64,000 nt of DNA, taken from assembly GCA_004369085.1 (NCBI GenBank), contig ML210147.1, positions 1 through 64,000 of the forward strand, in the 5' to 3' direction. The translations under genes and the position numbers were made by a program. Below are positions 44,092 through 55,600 of this stretch, one piece after another (the stretch's first letter is position 1; each line of letters begins with the position of its first letter). Source of the stretch: Coprinopsis marcescibilis (taxonomy: Eukaryota; Basidiomycota; Agaricomycetes; Agaricales; Psathyrellaceae). Under the pieces are notes generated by a model that saw only the letters and a program-made list of their open reading frames with translations, was not told where the DNA came from and searched no databases.

Positions 44092-45991
44092 ATGCACCCC
44101 TCCAGTACTGAACACCAGCCTCTCATCGGAAACTCTCGACAAGATGGCGTTGCTGGGGGGCGCACCTTTGTCGTGCACACGGACTCTGAGCGACAAGGCT
44201 CTGTTTCCCGCTTTCCCAAGGGACAATTTGCAATCTTATGCTTCCTCAGACTGCTTGACCCGTTGAGCTTTACCCAAATATTTCCCTATGTTAATGAGCT
44301 GGTAAGAGACCTAAACGTCGCCAAAGACCCAACCCAGATTGGCTACTATAGTGGCCTGGTGGTGAGTGATTATTCAAAAGTGTGGAGAAGGATATTGACA
44401 GTCGTCGTCGATTCCCAGGAGAGTGCATTTGCAATCACCCAGCTATTTGCCATCTATCCGTGGGCGTACTTCTCAGGTATAGACCACTCCGACGACTGTC
44501 AGGTCAACGTTCATTCAACAGATTATAGACAACTTTGGACGAAGGCCCGTCATCCTTCTCGGTATCGTGGGGTTGGCCATTTCTACGTTGTTTTTTGGAC
44601 TCCAGACGAGCTTCGTGGGAGTGATTGCCATGAGAGCATTGGGTTAGTGCTTGACCTTTCCGAAAGAAATTGGGTCGTAACATTTGGTCCCAGCTGGTCT
44701 GTTTTCGGGAAATGTTGCTGTTATTCCTTCGATGCTCTGTGAGATCACGGATGCGACCAATCAGGCAGTTGTGTTTCCCCTTTTTGGAATCTGGTGGCCA
44801 ATTGGGGCGATTGTGGGGTATGTGGATTCATTTCGGTTATACTACGATGGATTGACGTCGCTTGAAGGCCTCTTATTGGTGGGATGTTTTCACAGCCTGC
44901 GACGAAATTCCCTTCCTACTTCAAACACCCATTCTTTAAAGAATACCCCTACTTTCTGCCTGGCTTCATGGCTTCAGCTTTCGCATTTACGGGGTTTTTA
45001 CTCGCGTTTTTCTACTTGAAAGAGGCGAGTCTCATATCCTCTCGTTGCATGAGATATACCTAACATCTGGGTAGACCCTTGATCGCAACCAGGAGTCAAA
45101 TTCCACTAACAAGGTATATGGTACAACCCAGAGACGGTCGGGCGCGATCGAAGAAAAGCGAGTTAGTCTTCGTAACCTACTATCGGACAGGATTATTCGG
45201 GCTCTTTGCACCTCAGGTTGTGCTATGAGCTTTTTATCCACTGCATTTGAAGTCCTGTTCGTGCTGTTCTGCTACACGCCAGTTTCTCAAGGAGGACTAG
45301 GGTTTCCTGTGAGTTCATGGTTATAGTCATATTATTAAAGTGTCCTCTTTCGCTGACTGGTCCGGCAGATAACATCAATTGGATACGCACTTGCTACTTC
45401 GGGGGTCTTTGCAGCGATCCTTCAGGCTTTCTTTATGCCAATTCTGTTGAACCGGTTCCAGCACGCCTCTATCTACCATTTTTCCATCAAGCTCTGGGCC
45501 CCGGTTTTCCTCTGCATGCCACTGCTGCACCTCTTGGTTCCTAGCCATGCCTCACAGAGTAGTCTGCCATTGTGGATCGCCATCGCATTGGTCCTCGTTA
45601 TCGCACGGGTGGCTTTCCTTTCCTTCTCGCAAGTCATTTCCCTCTTCGCTTCAGTGTACCGCTGCTAATACGCTCGATAACTAGAGTCAATATGCTGCTG
45701 GTCAAGCGGTTCGCACCCAATCAGGCCAGCATTGGCTCGACAACCGGCTTGGTGCAATTCTCGATATGTCTGGCGAGGGCAGTCAGTCCTGCCTTTGTTA
45801 GGTGCGTTGAGATAGAGAAGGAATATGTCCAGAAATACTCATACCCTATCTATAGCACTGTTTACGCCCTTTCGAAGGAGCATTCGGTGCTCGGTGGGCA
45901 TTGTTGGGTTGTGGTCATGGTTGGCTTGGCGGTGGCTTGTTGCACCTTTTCCCGTGCGGTAGTGCAAGAAACAAGGAGGCTTCGACGGTGA
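44092..45991 (+). CDS. Major facilitator superfamily transporter 2 (paralogue of transporter 1)
   Basis: About 490 residues, homologous throughout to the MFS gene at 37338-39204: LCFLRLLDPLSFTQIFPYVN (TM1), NFGRRPVILLGIVGLAIS (TM2-3 loop), SGNVAVIPSMLCEITD, GIWWPIGAIVGPLIGG, KRVSLRNLLSDRIIRALC, FEVLFVLFCYTPVSQGGL, and the final TM CWVVVMVGLAVACCTF. It ends RRLRR. I start it at the ATG at 44092 (MHPSSTEHQPLIG), since the upstream part of the frame has only a GTG. Two introns (45025-45074 and 45629-45684) use GC donors where the paralogue uses GT at the same positions. Substrate unknown. Confidence 0.88.
45025..45074 (+). other. GC-AG intron in MFS transporter 2 (first)
   Basis: Reads GAG|GCGAGT...GGGTAG|ACC. 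The coding join E-T matches the paralogue, whose intron at the same place has GAG|GTAAAG. No GT nearby gives an in-frame join. Confidence 0.75.
45629..45684 (+). other. GC-AG intron in MFS transporter 2 (second)
   Basis: Reads TTCTC|GCAAGT, branch-like GCTAATAC, ...AACTAG|AGTC. The donor is the consensus GC donor. The paralogue has TACTC|GTAAGT at the same codon. Confidence 0.78.
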
Positions 45992-46284
45992 TTTATTGTA
46001 TGCCATTGTAACGAATAACGAACCTTGTATTTAACGACCTAATGCCATTATGATATGCAATGCCGTGTGGTGCTGATCGCGAAGCTTGTCTGTGTTTGTT
46101 CGCGATGATTCAATGGATCCGAGGAAGACGTCAACATTTCATTCAGCGCCAAACAGCGTTCGCGCGTTCATATCACCGGCCACCACGTTCCTCCTCACAC
46201 TCGACACGTGCATATCGAGGCGATACCTACTTAAATACCTGAAGACCTCTGCTGGAACTCGATTAGCAAGTCGACGCCGTCACG

Positions 46285-49200
46285 ATGACGGACTACCGGA
46301 ATCCCAGGGCCTCGACGGACAATGGTTTGTGTACTCGGGTTACATTGCAGTCGTGATACTCAACTGCTATGTCAACCTACAGAGCGATCCTCATTATTGC
46401 AAGATTCCGACTCTGAAGCGGGTCCGTCCAGGGATGGCCACAGAAACAACGTGACCTTTCAAGAACGCGTGAACGCCGTTGCAACGGAACCGCTCACGCC
46501 GCTCTCCAAGATTCTACTGGTCCTTTCATTGGTGCTACTGCTTCTGAGCTCTGTAAGAGACACCAGAATCACGCCTTTCAGCTTCAAAGCCGACTGATTT
46601 CTCCAGGTATTCATTGGATTGTTTGCCGGAGCCCAACACAAACTCAAGGTTGGCCATCCTGGCGAACCTGGGCAAGATACCATTACATCAACTATAACTG
46701 CGACCAGAACAATGGTGACCACGACCACCTCAAAGCGAGTATCGACCACTTCAGTGACGACTACGGCGACCGTGACCACCACTGTGTCCGCACCACCTTT
46801 GCCTGGCCCGACATTCCCACCCCACGAGGTACGAGGACTATTGTCTAGACTACCTGCAGGTTTTCATAACAGTGGCACAGAGACCTTGTATGGAGCCTCA
46901 TTGTGTTATTGAGGCTGCCGCAATACTGTCCTCTCTTGACGTGACAAAGGATCCCTGCGAGAACTTCTATGACTTTGCCAGTACGTCATCCCTCTGGACC
47001 TCCTCGCCCATGTCTAAATTCGTTTTCTTCACTAGACGGTGGTTGGTTAAAGGCGCATCCACTCCCTGCCGACAAGGATAGCTTTGGAAATTTTGAAGCG
47101 CTAGCGCAACAGAACAAGCAGTTGGTTCAACAGCTGATTGAAGACAAATCCTACACAGTCGAATTCACCGGCGACGCGGACCAGGAGCTTTTGAGGAAAT
47201 TGCGCAACCAGTACAACTCTTGCCTGAACGAGAACAACCTCAACGGTATTGGAGAAAAGCCGTTGCGCCATTTCATCAAAACTATCAGGAAACTCTACCG
47301 GGAGGAAGATACCGATGTTACTTCGAAGCTGTTCTCTTCTTTACGAGAGGAAGGAGAAGAAGAAAAGCCTGTCTTCAAATTTAATGGCCTAACGGCTGCG
47401 ACGGCGTATCTTCACTCCAGAGGTATGTGCGCACACTGTTCTCTGAAGGCTGACTCCTGACACCGCCTAGGTATTCCCGCGTTGTTCTCCTTTGACATCG
47501 AAGGTGATGTTGGAAAGGACCCCAACTTTATGGTTCTCTGGTTCAGCCAGCCAGAACTCGGTCTCCCCTCCAAGGTCTATTTAAACCTAATTAAGACTCA
47601 CACGTCACTCATCCGACTGCTTCTTTCCAGGAATATTACGAAGAAAAGTCCATTCGAACGGTCTATCGCTCTGTAGTCGAGGACCTACTTGTCCGAGTCG
47701 TTGATATCCTTGCGGATGGTGATGATGATGATGATGACAAGGAAGAGAAGCCGGAGGAGAAGCAGCTCATCGACAATTCTGACAGTCAGGTTTGGCCGCC
47801 TTGGCCATGGCCTGGCGGTGGCGATCCCGACAAGGATCCCAGCACGCCCTCCAACGGGACGGAACGTGCGAAGGAGCTGGCAAAGGGCGTCATCAAATTT
47901 GAAAGGAAGCTGGCCAAGGCTAGTCTCGACTTGTGAGCTTCAAGTTTCTGAAGCTTAATCTTGCGCTAACTGCTGGTTGACCTGTCCACAGGGATGTTTT
48001 GTACCAAGACCCGATAGCGACATACAACCCTGTGCCCCTTTCCAACCTCACAGATACCCTTCACATGTTCGATTTCCCAACCTACTTCTCCGAATTCACG
48101 CCACGATCCTACCCTGACCGTGTCGTCTTGACCTACCCAAGCTACGCCGCGTCGCTTGCGGACATTCTCAATGACACTTCCTCTGACGTCATCGAAGCTT
48201 ATTTGGTGTCCCGCGCCTTGCTCAGCCTTTCGTCGTACCTTGGGCCTGAGACCGAGCTTTGGCAAGCTCAACGAACGCTTTATGAGACGCTGTCGGGGAT
48301 CAAGAAGGGCGCAGTCGGTGATCGGGCAGAGTACTGTGTTTCCAAGGTGGAGGAGACGCTCGGGTTTGCGGCTGGACGGTTCTTTGTTAAGGAAGCGTTT
48401 GGTGGGGATTCCAAAGCAAAGGCTACCAAGCTCATTGAGAGTATGTTTTTCGTTTCTTTTGTATTGACAGAAAGACTGACTATGCGACTATAGACGTGGT
48501 CAAGGCTTTCAAAGCCTCACTGCCTCACATTGATTGGATGGACGGGAAATCGGCCAAGGCCGCTGCTGAAAAGGCGGACGCTATCAGGATCAAAGTTGGA
48601 TATCCGGAGTACCCGAAGACAACAGATCCCGATTCGATTTTGAGGTATTATAACGGTGTCAACATCGACAGGAACAGGTTCTTTGAGAACATGCTCAGTT
48701 CCTCGTGAGTTTGTTGTTCATTATTGTGTGCTTCCAGACTGGCCTGACTGTGATTTGTTAGTGCGAGCGACGTTTTCAAAAAGTGGCTGCAGCTAGGAAA
48801 GCAGCGTAACTTTGAAAGCTGGGAGATGTTCCCAACGACGGTTAACGCGTACTTTAATCCACCTTCGAACGAGGTGAGAAGATTCATTTGTTTGTTGCTG
48901 TTGGAGTACTGATGCTCGCTCGTAGATCGTGTTCCCCGCTGGAATTCTTCAGCCTCCGTTCTTCTCTCACGGATGGCCTGGATACATGTCTTATGGCGCC
49001 TTTGGACAAGTTGCTTCGCATGAGCTTACCGTAAGTTGTCTTGTAAGATCGTCATTTCTGCTGCTAACTCTGCATTCTAGCACGCATTTGACTCTGCCGG
49101 TCGACTCTATAACCAGAATGGAAAGCTCGAACAGTGGTGGACGAACACGACAAGTGAAGGGTTCAACAAGAAGCAAAAGTGCATTGTGGACCAGTATTCC

Positions 49201-49755
49201 AGTATGTCACCATATGTTGTGGCCTGTTGTAGTAAAGAATGACCTTTTCCCCTACAGAGTACACAATCGACGATGGCAAAGGTAGCAAGATCCCTGTCAA
49301 CGTCAGTAGCTTTGTCTGTTTTCTGCTTCGTTTTGCTGATGCATCTTTGCAGGGTAATCTGACGTCTGGAGAGAACATTGGCGATAGCGGATTGATTCAA
49401 GCGTACCGAGCATGGAAGGCTCAGTTTGATTCTGCTCTCGAAAATGGGACAGAATATCTCCTTCCTGGCATCAGCTATACAAGGGAGCAACTCTTCTTTA
49501 TCTCTTTTGCCAGGATTTGGGCAAGAGCGATGAAGCCTGCTGCTGCTGTACGCAGAATTCGAACGGACCCTCATTCACCTACGCGATACCGAGTTGACGG
49601 CACGTTGTCCAACATTCCCGAGTTTGCTAAAGTGTTCAACTGCCGCCAAGGATCCAAGGTAATGTCTCCTTTTACAAAATGGAGTCGAGTTTGACGCTGA
49701 CTCATTTCGGCAGCTCAATCCTCCGCCCGAGGATCGGTGTGTATTCTGGGGATAG
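46285..49755 (+). CDS. Type II membrane metallopeptidase, M13 (neprilysin/endothelin-converting-enzyme-like)
   Basis: Zinc endopeptidase with a short cytosolic tail, one TM and a large ectodomain. A first mini-exon (46285-46324, [13 protein letters not shown]) joins [14 protein letters not shown]; the TM is [21 protein letters not shown] Thr-rich stalk follows, then [26 protein letters not shown] (disulfide Cys). The zinc site is [13 protein letters not shown] (HExxH at about 49020-49095, split by an intron after HEL), with [10 protein letters not shown] carrying the third ligand Glu, and [19 protein letters not shown] for substrate binding. It ends RCVFWG, close to the family CxxW end. An acidic DDDDDDD run sits near 47720. 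About 15 introns. Confidence 0.92.
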
Positions 49756-49846
49756 AACCTTTCGAGAGGGTATGACTTGGTGATTATGTATTTGAGATGG
49801 ACTGAAGCATCGGGTAAATTATTTTTGGCTTGAATATAGCCGGTTC

Positions 49847-50652
49847 TTAAAGGACACCCTTGGTACTCGGGACGTCGTTTCCACCTGTTCGTTCGATTGC
49901 CTGTCGGATGGCGAGCGCAAGGGCCTTGAAGGCGGATTCGGCTCTGGCGTGTTCCGTCGTTGAGTATGGGTAAAAGATGGACAAAGCGGTTCACGTACCT
50001 GTGGTGGTCGTTCTCTCCTCTGAGGACGTCGACGTGAAGGGTGCACCCGGAAGCCATCGCGAACGAGTAGAAGATGTGGGGGATCATCTCGGTTGATAGG
50101 TCGCCAATCTTTTCTCGCTGAAGGTGGAGGTCCGTTACACAGTATGGCCTCGAGCAAATGTCGATAACAGCCCGGGAGAGTGCCTTTGAAGGTTGAGGAA
50201 GTTACGAAGTGAAGGAGAGGCGAAGAACTGACCTCGTCGAGTGGTGCAAATCCGGTGCCGTATCGCTTAATGCCGCGAACCTCTCCCAAGGCCTCCTTGA
50301 AGACTGTTCCGAGAGCGATAGCACAGTCCTGTGCGAGAATTCAGGCTGCAGGAGGATGGCAAGTCAATGAATGGACATATCTGCTGTGTGATGGTCGTCT
50401 ATCCACAGATCTCCCTTGCACTTGAGGGTCAGCGACATTCCTCCATGCTTTGCTAGTGCAGTGAACATCTGTGCAGTGGATGAGGATCAGTGAGGATAAA
50501 GAGAGTGCGAGGCGTACATGATCAAGGAAGCCAATTCCGGTGGAGACATCGATGGTCTGTGCGACGCCTGAGCCCGGCTGGCAGTCGAGGTTGATAGAGA
50601 CCTCGATCTCGGTCTCGCTGGTCTTTCTCGAGATAGACGCCTGTCGAGACAT
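49847..50652 (-). CDS. HIS3: Imidazoleglycerol-phosphate dehydratase (histidine biosynthesis)
   Basis: Sixth step of histidine synthesis, Mn-dependent 24-mer enzyme. The start [20 protein letters not shown] leads to [20 protein letters not shown], then the metal motif [65 protein letters not shown] (second His-His-x-x-Glu site) and [19 protein letters not shown]. About 200 residues, standard size. Four or five exons. The intron inside HHTA-EDC appears to be AT-AC (50331-50380); every canonical [11 protein letters not shown] breaks the frame or removes the active-site motif. Head-to-head with MSS51. Confidence 0.95.
50331..50380 (-). other. Apparent AT-AC intron in HIS3 (50 nt)
   Basis: On the minus strand: ACAGCAG|ATATGT...TTCTCGCAC|AGGACTGT. 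Removing exactly these 50 nt gives codons GCA GAG GAC, completing the invariant HHTAED motif. The donor is like GTATGT with G1 changed to A, and the last base is C; it lacks the ATATCCTT and TCCTTAAC words of U12-type introns. Confidence 0.72.
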
Positions 50653-50778
50653 TTTGTGTGCGGAGAAACAGAGCTGGAGGTACTTTATCAGGGAGGCTAA
50701 GGGCTTTGGACAACAAGTGTAAACAACACGTCGGATATTTTGGAATTACTAGCGGAGCAGCAGCAGCGTCTGTTCTGA
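50653..50778. promoter_or_regulatory. 126-bp bidirectional promoter, HIS3 / MSS51
   Basis: Only 126 bp separate the two start codons, which point outward. There is no TGACTC (Gcn4-type) element inside, so general amino-acid control of HIS3, if present, would need a variant or distant site. Confidence 0.55.
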
Positions 50779-52456
50779 ATGATCTTACCGCTCCTTCGCT
50801 GCAGTGCGAGGCCCCGCTGCTCCACTGTCCTGCGCTACACATCCCCGCCGCTCAACAGGTCCATTTTCTCCTTTCTCCGTCGCAGCAAGCCGTCGACAAA
50901 GCCCAAAGACCCCGTTCCTATCCTCACCGAAGACAACCTATTCCACCCTTTCTCCAAATCACCGTTTCCCGCTATCCGTGCAAGGGGAGAGGCCATCAAG
51001 AAGCTCGCACCATGTGCTGTCTGTACATCTGGGACCCATAGCCATGCAGAGAATGTCATTCCGCCACAGCCGAAACCGTTGGCGTTCGAATGTCCAGACT
51101 GTGGTTGGCCAACGCATTGCTCTGAAGACCATTGGAAGGCCGATGCAGAGCACCAAAAGTACTGCAGCCGTCTGCGTGAAGCGAACGAGGATGAGCATGA
51201 TTTGAGGAGTGGCAGGAGGCTGAAGGAGTTTGAGCTGCCAGGTACGCTTCACCGCCGCCGCTATCACTCTCAATTCACACAAGCGACTCGTCAGGTCCTC
51301 AAGGTTTCGAGGAAGCAATCTCGTTTGCCAACTGGGATGTCTTCTGGTATACTCGTGGATACCCGTCAATGGATACCGAAAGGTCTCGTAGACATGCCAG
51401 TAAACTGCTCACGTATCCCATCACCATTGGCGCGACACTACACCAGCATAGCGGGATCGCTTTGAACAACCAGCGGTTGACCCCAGAGGGAAGCCGGTCA
51501 CTGGCAGGTGCGATGCGATACCCAGCGTCTACCTGTATCGTACACTCACACTTTTACCAGCACTTCGAAGTACTTTGCATCCTCCCGTTGGCGCGCCAGA
51601 AACGGAGGAAGGCAGCGTAGGCAAACCCCAAGTCCGGATATTCATTCTTGGTGCAAGAGCAGAATCCTCTCTTCCTCCTCATGTCTGGGAACAGCTCTGC
51701 ATGCTCTTCCCGTCCACACATTTCCACCTCTTCTTCATCGGCCCTCAGGTCTCCCTCCCAAAACCCCCAACGACAGCAACACTAGATCCCACCGCAACCA
51801 AGGAAGAACCAGCCACCGAGCCACCAGCAAAGGATACCACAGCTCTGGAAGAGACCAAGGACGACGCCGAGAAAAAGTCGTACGTTCCCAACGTCTACCA
51901 ACCCCCCACTCCAGCCCCAATTCCCCGCTTACGACGAACCCGCTCCTCGCTCGAGCGCTACGGAATCCCCTCGTACACTGTCCCATACACCCACCAGCTC
52001 ACTATCACCGGTATGCAAGCCAACTATGCCGACGTCCACGCGCAATTCCAGCACACCCTCGACCCATACAGTGACGTCTTTTTCTTCTTCTCGCCAGGGT
52101 TTGGATTCCCTTCGCCAGACTCTGTGTCAGAGACGGGCGAGCCCCTGGTCCAGATCGCCTCACCAACCGAATGGGGGCCTGTCCTCCCCATGCTCCTCGC
52201 AACCAAATGCGCCGTCTTCGTCACCGGCTTCTCGCCCACCGACGTGGAGCGTGACGTTCGTTCCCTCTCGCAGGCACCTGGTGTCGCTGGAGAGTTTGAG
52301 TGGGTCGTCACTCCTGGCCCCAACGCTTTCGGCAGCGAAAAGTGGGAGATTGCAGACTTTGACCCGCGTGTCATGGTAAAGACCAACTGGGGCATCTGGG
52401 GCATCAGAGGTAAAAGCAGAGACATCCAGGAGAAGACCAAATCTTGGCTGTTCTAG
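50779..52456 (+). CDS. MSS51: MSS51-type mitochondrial translational activator/COX1 assembly factor (zf-MYND-like)
   Basis: The N-terminus is Arg/Ser-rich with no acidic residues (MILPLLRCSARPRCSTVLRY), a mitochondrial presequence. The zinc region reads CAVCTSGTHSHAEN ... FECPDCGWPTHCSEDHWKAD, HQKYC, the zf-Mss51 arrangement. Next is FEEAISFANWDVFWYTRGYP, RRHASKLLTYPITIG, and later IFILGARAESSLPPHVWEQL, YTVPYTHQLTITGMQANYAD, DVFFFFSPGFGFP, then CAVFVTGFSPTDVERDVRSL. Two GT-AG introns, frame checked. About 530 residues, longer than yeast Mss51 because of a Pro/Thr/Lys insert near 51770-51930. In yeast the protein activates COX1 mRNA translation and COX1 assembly. Confidence 0.87.
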
Positions 52457-52680
52457 CTTTCTAATACAAGTAGTACCATTCATTGCCTGCCGCAAATCTA
52501 ATCATGAGGTGCCTTCAAACTATCATTGAATGCGAGAAGAAAATGTTGGATATATTGAGTTCCGTAGGCATACAGTACTTTCGTGAGTCGTAAGAAAAAT
52601 TGATACAGATAGCGTGAATAACATATTAATGATATCGTGAATAGATCCGTCAGTGATGAAGATAATGAGAGTACATTTTT

Positions 52681-55600
52681 TTAGGCGGAGGCCTTGACAG
52701 GAGGAGGAAGGAATGACTGCAAGCATCGTTCAGCTTTGTGTTGATTCAAGGAATAGTCGAGAAACTTACGCGAGTCTTGATGCCACCGGCAGAAGGAAGA
52801 CGAGAGGTCGTTCCACTGAGCCAGGTATCAATTTCGGCAGCAGCGCCACGACCCTCGCTACAACGAGGTCAGAGTCGGTTCATCTCAAAATTCAGATTCA
52901 AACAGTAACTTACTTGATACCCCAGACGATCAATGATTGACCACGGCGACAATCTCCAGCAGCGAACACACCGTCGATATTGGTAGTGTACTTCTTGTGA
53001 GGGGTTTGGACGTTGGATCTGGCATCCTGCTTGATCCCGAGCTGCTTCAGCACATCGTTTTCCGGGCCCAAGAAACCGAGAGCAAGGAAGACAAGTTGGG
53101 CAGGGAAGAACTTTTCAGATCCAGGAACCTCTTCCATCTTCCACCGTCCTCCACTGTCCTTGGTCCACTCGACGCGAACTGATAGCACAGGGTAAAAAAT
53201 TCGGTTGATGCCGTACAACAATAGGACACGCACCGGTGTTCAAGCCCTTCAGCTTGCCTCCCTCATCGACGATAAACTCCTTGGTAGAAATGCAGAACTC
53301 TCGAGGATCTAAGACAAGTTTTAGCAATGCTATTCAGTTAGAATATCGTAACTTTGACTGACCTTGTCCAAAGTGTGCTGCAACCTCAGTATGTCCATAG
53401 TCGGTACGGAAGATGCGAGGCCATTGAGGCCATGGGTTGTCCCGGCCACGGGACACAGGTGGCTTGGGCAGGAGCTCAAAGTTGACGACGGACTTTGCAC
53501 CATGACGCATCGAAGTTCCGATACAATCGTTACCAGTGTCACCACCACCGATGACGATGACATCCTTGCCCTTCGCGGAGATGTATGAGCTGTCCTTGAG
53601 CTCTGAATCCAAGAGAGACTTGGTGTTAAGCTGGAAAGGTCGAAACGTTAGAACTGTCCGTGTTGACGGGCGAAGAAACATACCTGGAGGAACTCCATGG
53701 CGAAATGGATCCCATCGACGTCCCTGTTCGGGATCTTCAAGTCCCGAGGCCAGGTGGCACCAGTGCAAAGTACGACCGCGTCGTTTTCAGCACGAAGTTG
53801 GTTGACATCGACGTCGACACCAACGTTAGTGTTGGGCACAAATGTAATACCCTCCTCCGCCATCAGATTAACACGGCGGTCGATGATGGACTTGTCAAGC
53901 TTCATACTGCAAAAGCTTAAGTCTCGAAGGCCCTCTACAGCAAACGCGATACTCACTTTGGAATCCCATACATCAACAGTCCACCGATACGGTCATTTCG
54001 ATCGTAGACGGTGACAAAGTGACCGGCCTTGTTGAGTTGATCTGCACAAGCAAGACCAGCAGGACCCGAACCAATGACGGCGACGCGCTTTCCAGTGCGG
54101 AAAGCCGGAGGTTGAGGGGCCATCCATCCCATTTCGAACGCCTAAAAAAATGCGTCACGATCGTCAGCGGCAGTCATATATTGCGAGTGAGTCCACTGAC
54201 CTTGTCGATAATAGCACATTCGATGCTCTTGATGCCAACAGGTTGTTCGTTGATACCCAAGACGCAAGCCCCTTCGCAAGGAGCAGGGCAGACACGACCG
54301 GTGAACTCCGGGAAGTTGTTGGTCATGAGCAAACGATTGAGAGCATCCTTCCACTGTCCTTTGAAGACGAGGTCGTTCCACTTGGGAATGATGTTGGAAA
54401 TAGGGCAACCAGTCTCGGACTGACAGAAAGGAACGCCACAATCCATGCAACGAGCAGACTGATACTTGAGTTCGTTCTCGTTGAGACGGGTCGAGATCTC
54501 CTTCCAGTCCTTGATACGCTTAACAGGTGGCCGGTAAGATTCTCCCAGACGCTTGTACTTCATGAATCCACGAGTCTTGTCAAGCTTGGTCAGGCGTTGT
54601 TTGGTGGTGTTCTCGTCGACTAAAGAGTCTTCCATGTCGGTTACGGATGGCTCGGTCTTCTTGTGAATGGTACCCTTCTTGGGCAACAGGATGTCTTGCA
54701 TTTCCTCAGAGGCAAGGTCGACCTGACTGGCTGTACGGGAAGGAATAAGGTCGATGACATTGAGACGAGACTTTTCTTCCTTCTCGAAGATATCTTGCTC
54801 CTCCAAAACACGTTTATAGTCGAGGGGCATGACACGAACGAAGAGCGGCAAGAGATGGTGGAAGTCGTGAAGAACGCGATCAGCGACCTCGGAGCCGGTG
54901 TAATGACGATGGTCTTCGATGAGACTGCGAAGAGCAGCGATTTCCCGGGGATCGGTGACCTTGCCGAGCTCGACCATCTCCTGGTTAACCTTGGATGCAA
55001 AGGTGTGCGCCATATCCAAAACGTACGCAATTCCTCCACTCATGCCAGCAGCAAAGTTGCGACCAGTGACACCCAAAACGACGAGGCGACCACCAGTCAT
55101 ATACTCGCAACCGTGATCACCACAACCCTCGACTACAGCGTTCGCACCAGAGTTACGGACGGCGAATCGCTCAGCAGCGATACCACGGATGAAAGCTTCG
55201 CCGGAAGTAGCACCGTACAAGCAAACATTGCCGACGATGATGTTCTCCTCGGCCTTGAAAGTCGATTGCTTGGGCGGGTAGACGATAAGGCGACCTCCAG
55301 AAAGACCCTTCCCAACATAGTCGTTTGCGTCTCCCTCGAGTTCTATGGTGATACCAGGAGCAAGGAATGCACCAAGAGATTGACCGGCAGAGCCACGCAT
55401 GGCGATGTGGATCGTATCCTTCGGAAGACCTTCCTCGCCGTAGAGCTTGGAAACGCGGTGAGAGAGAGATGTGCCGAGCGCACGATCGGTATTGGTGACA
55501 TCGCATTCGATGTGTACAGGGAGACCGTTAGTCAGAGCAGGCTCCGCCTCGTCGATGAACTTGTTGTCGAGACGGATGTAGAGCTTGTGGTCTTGTTGAC

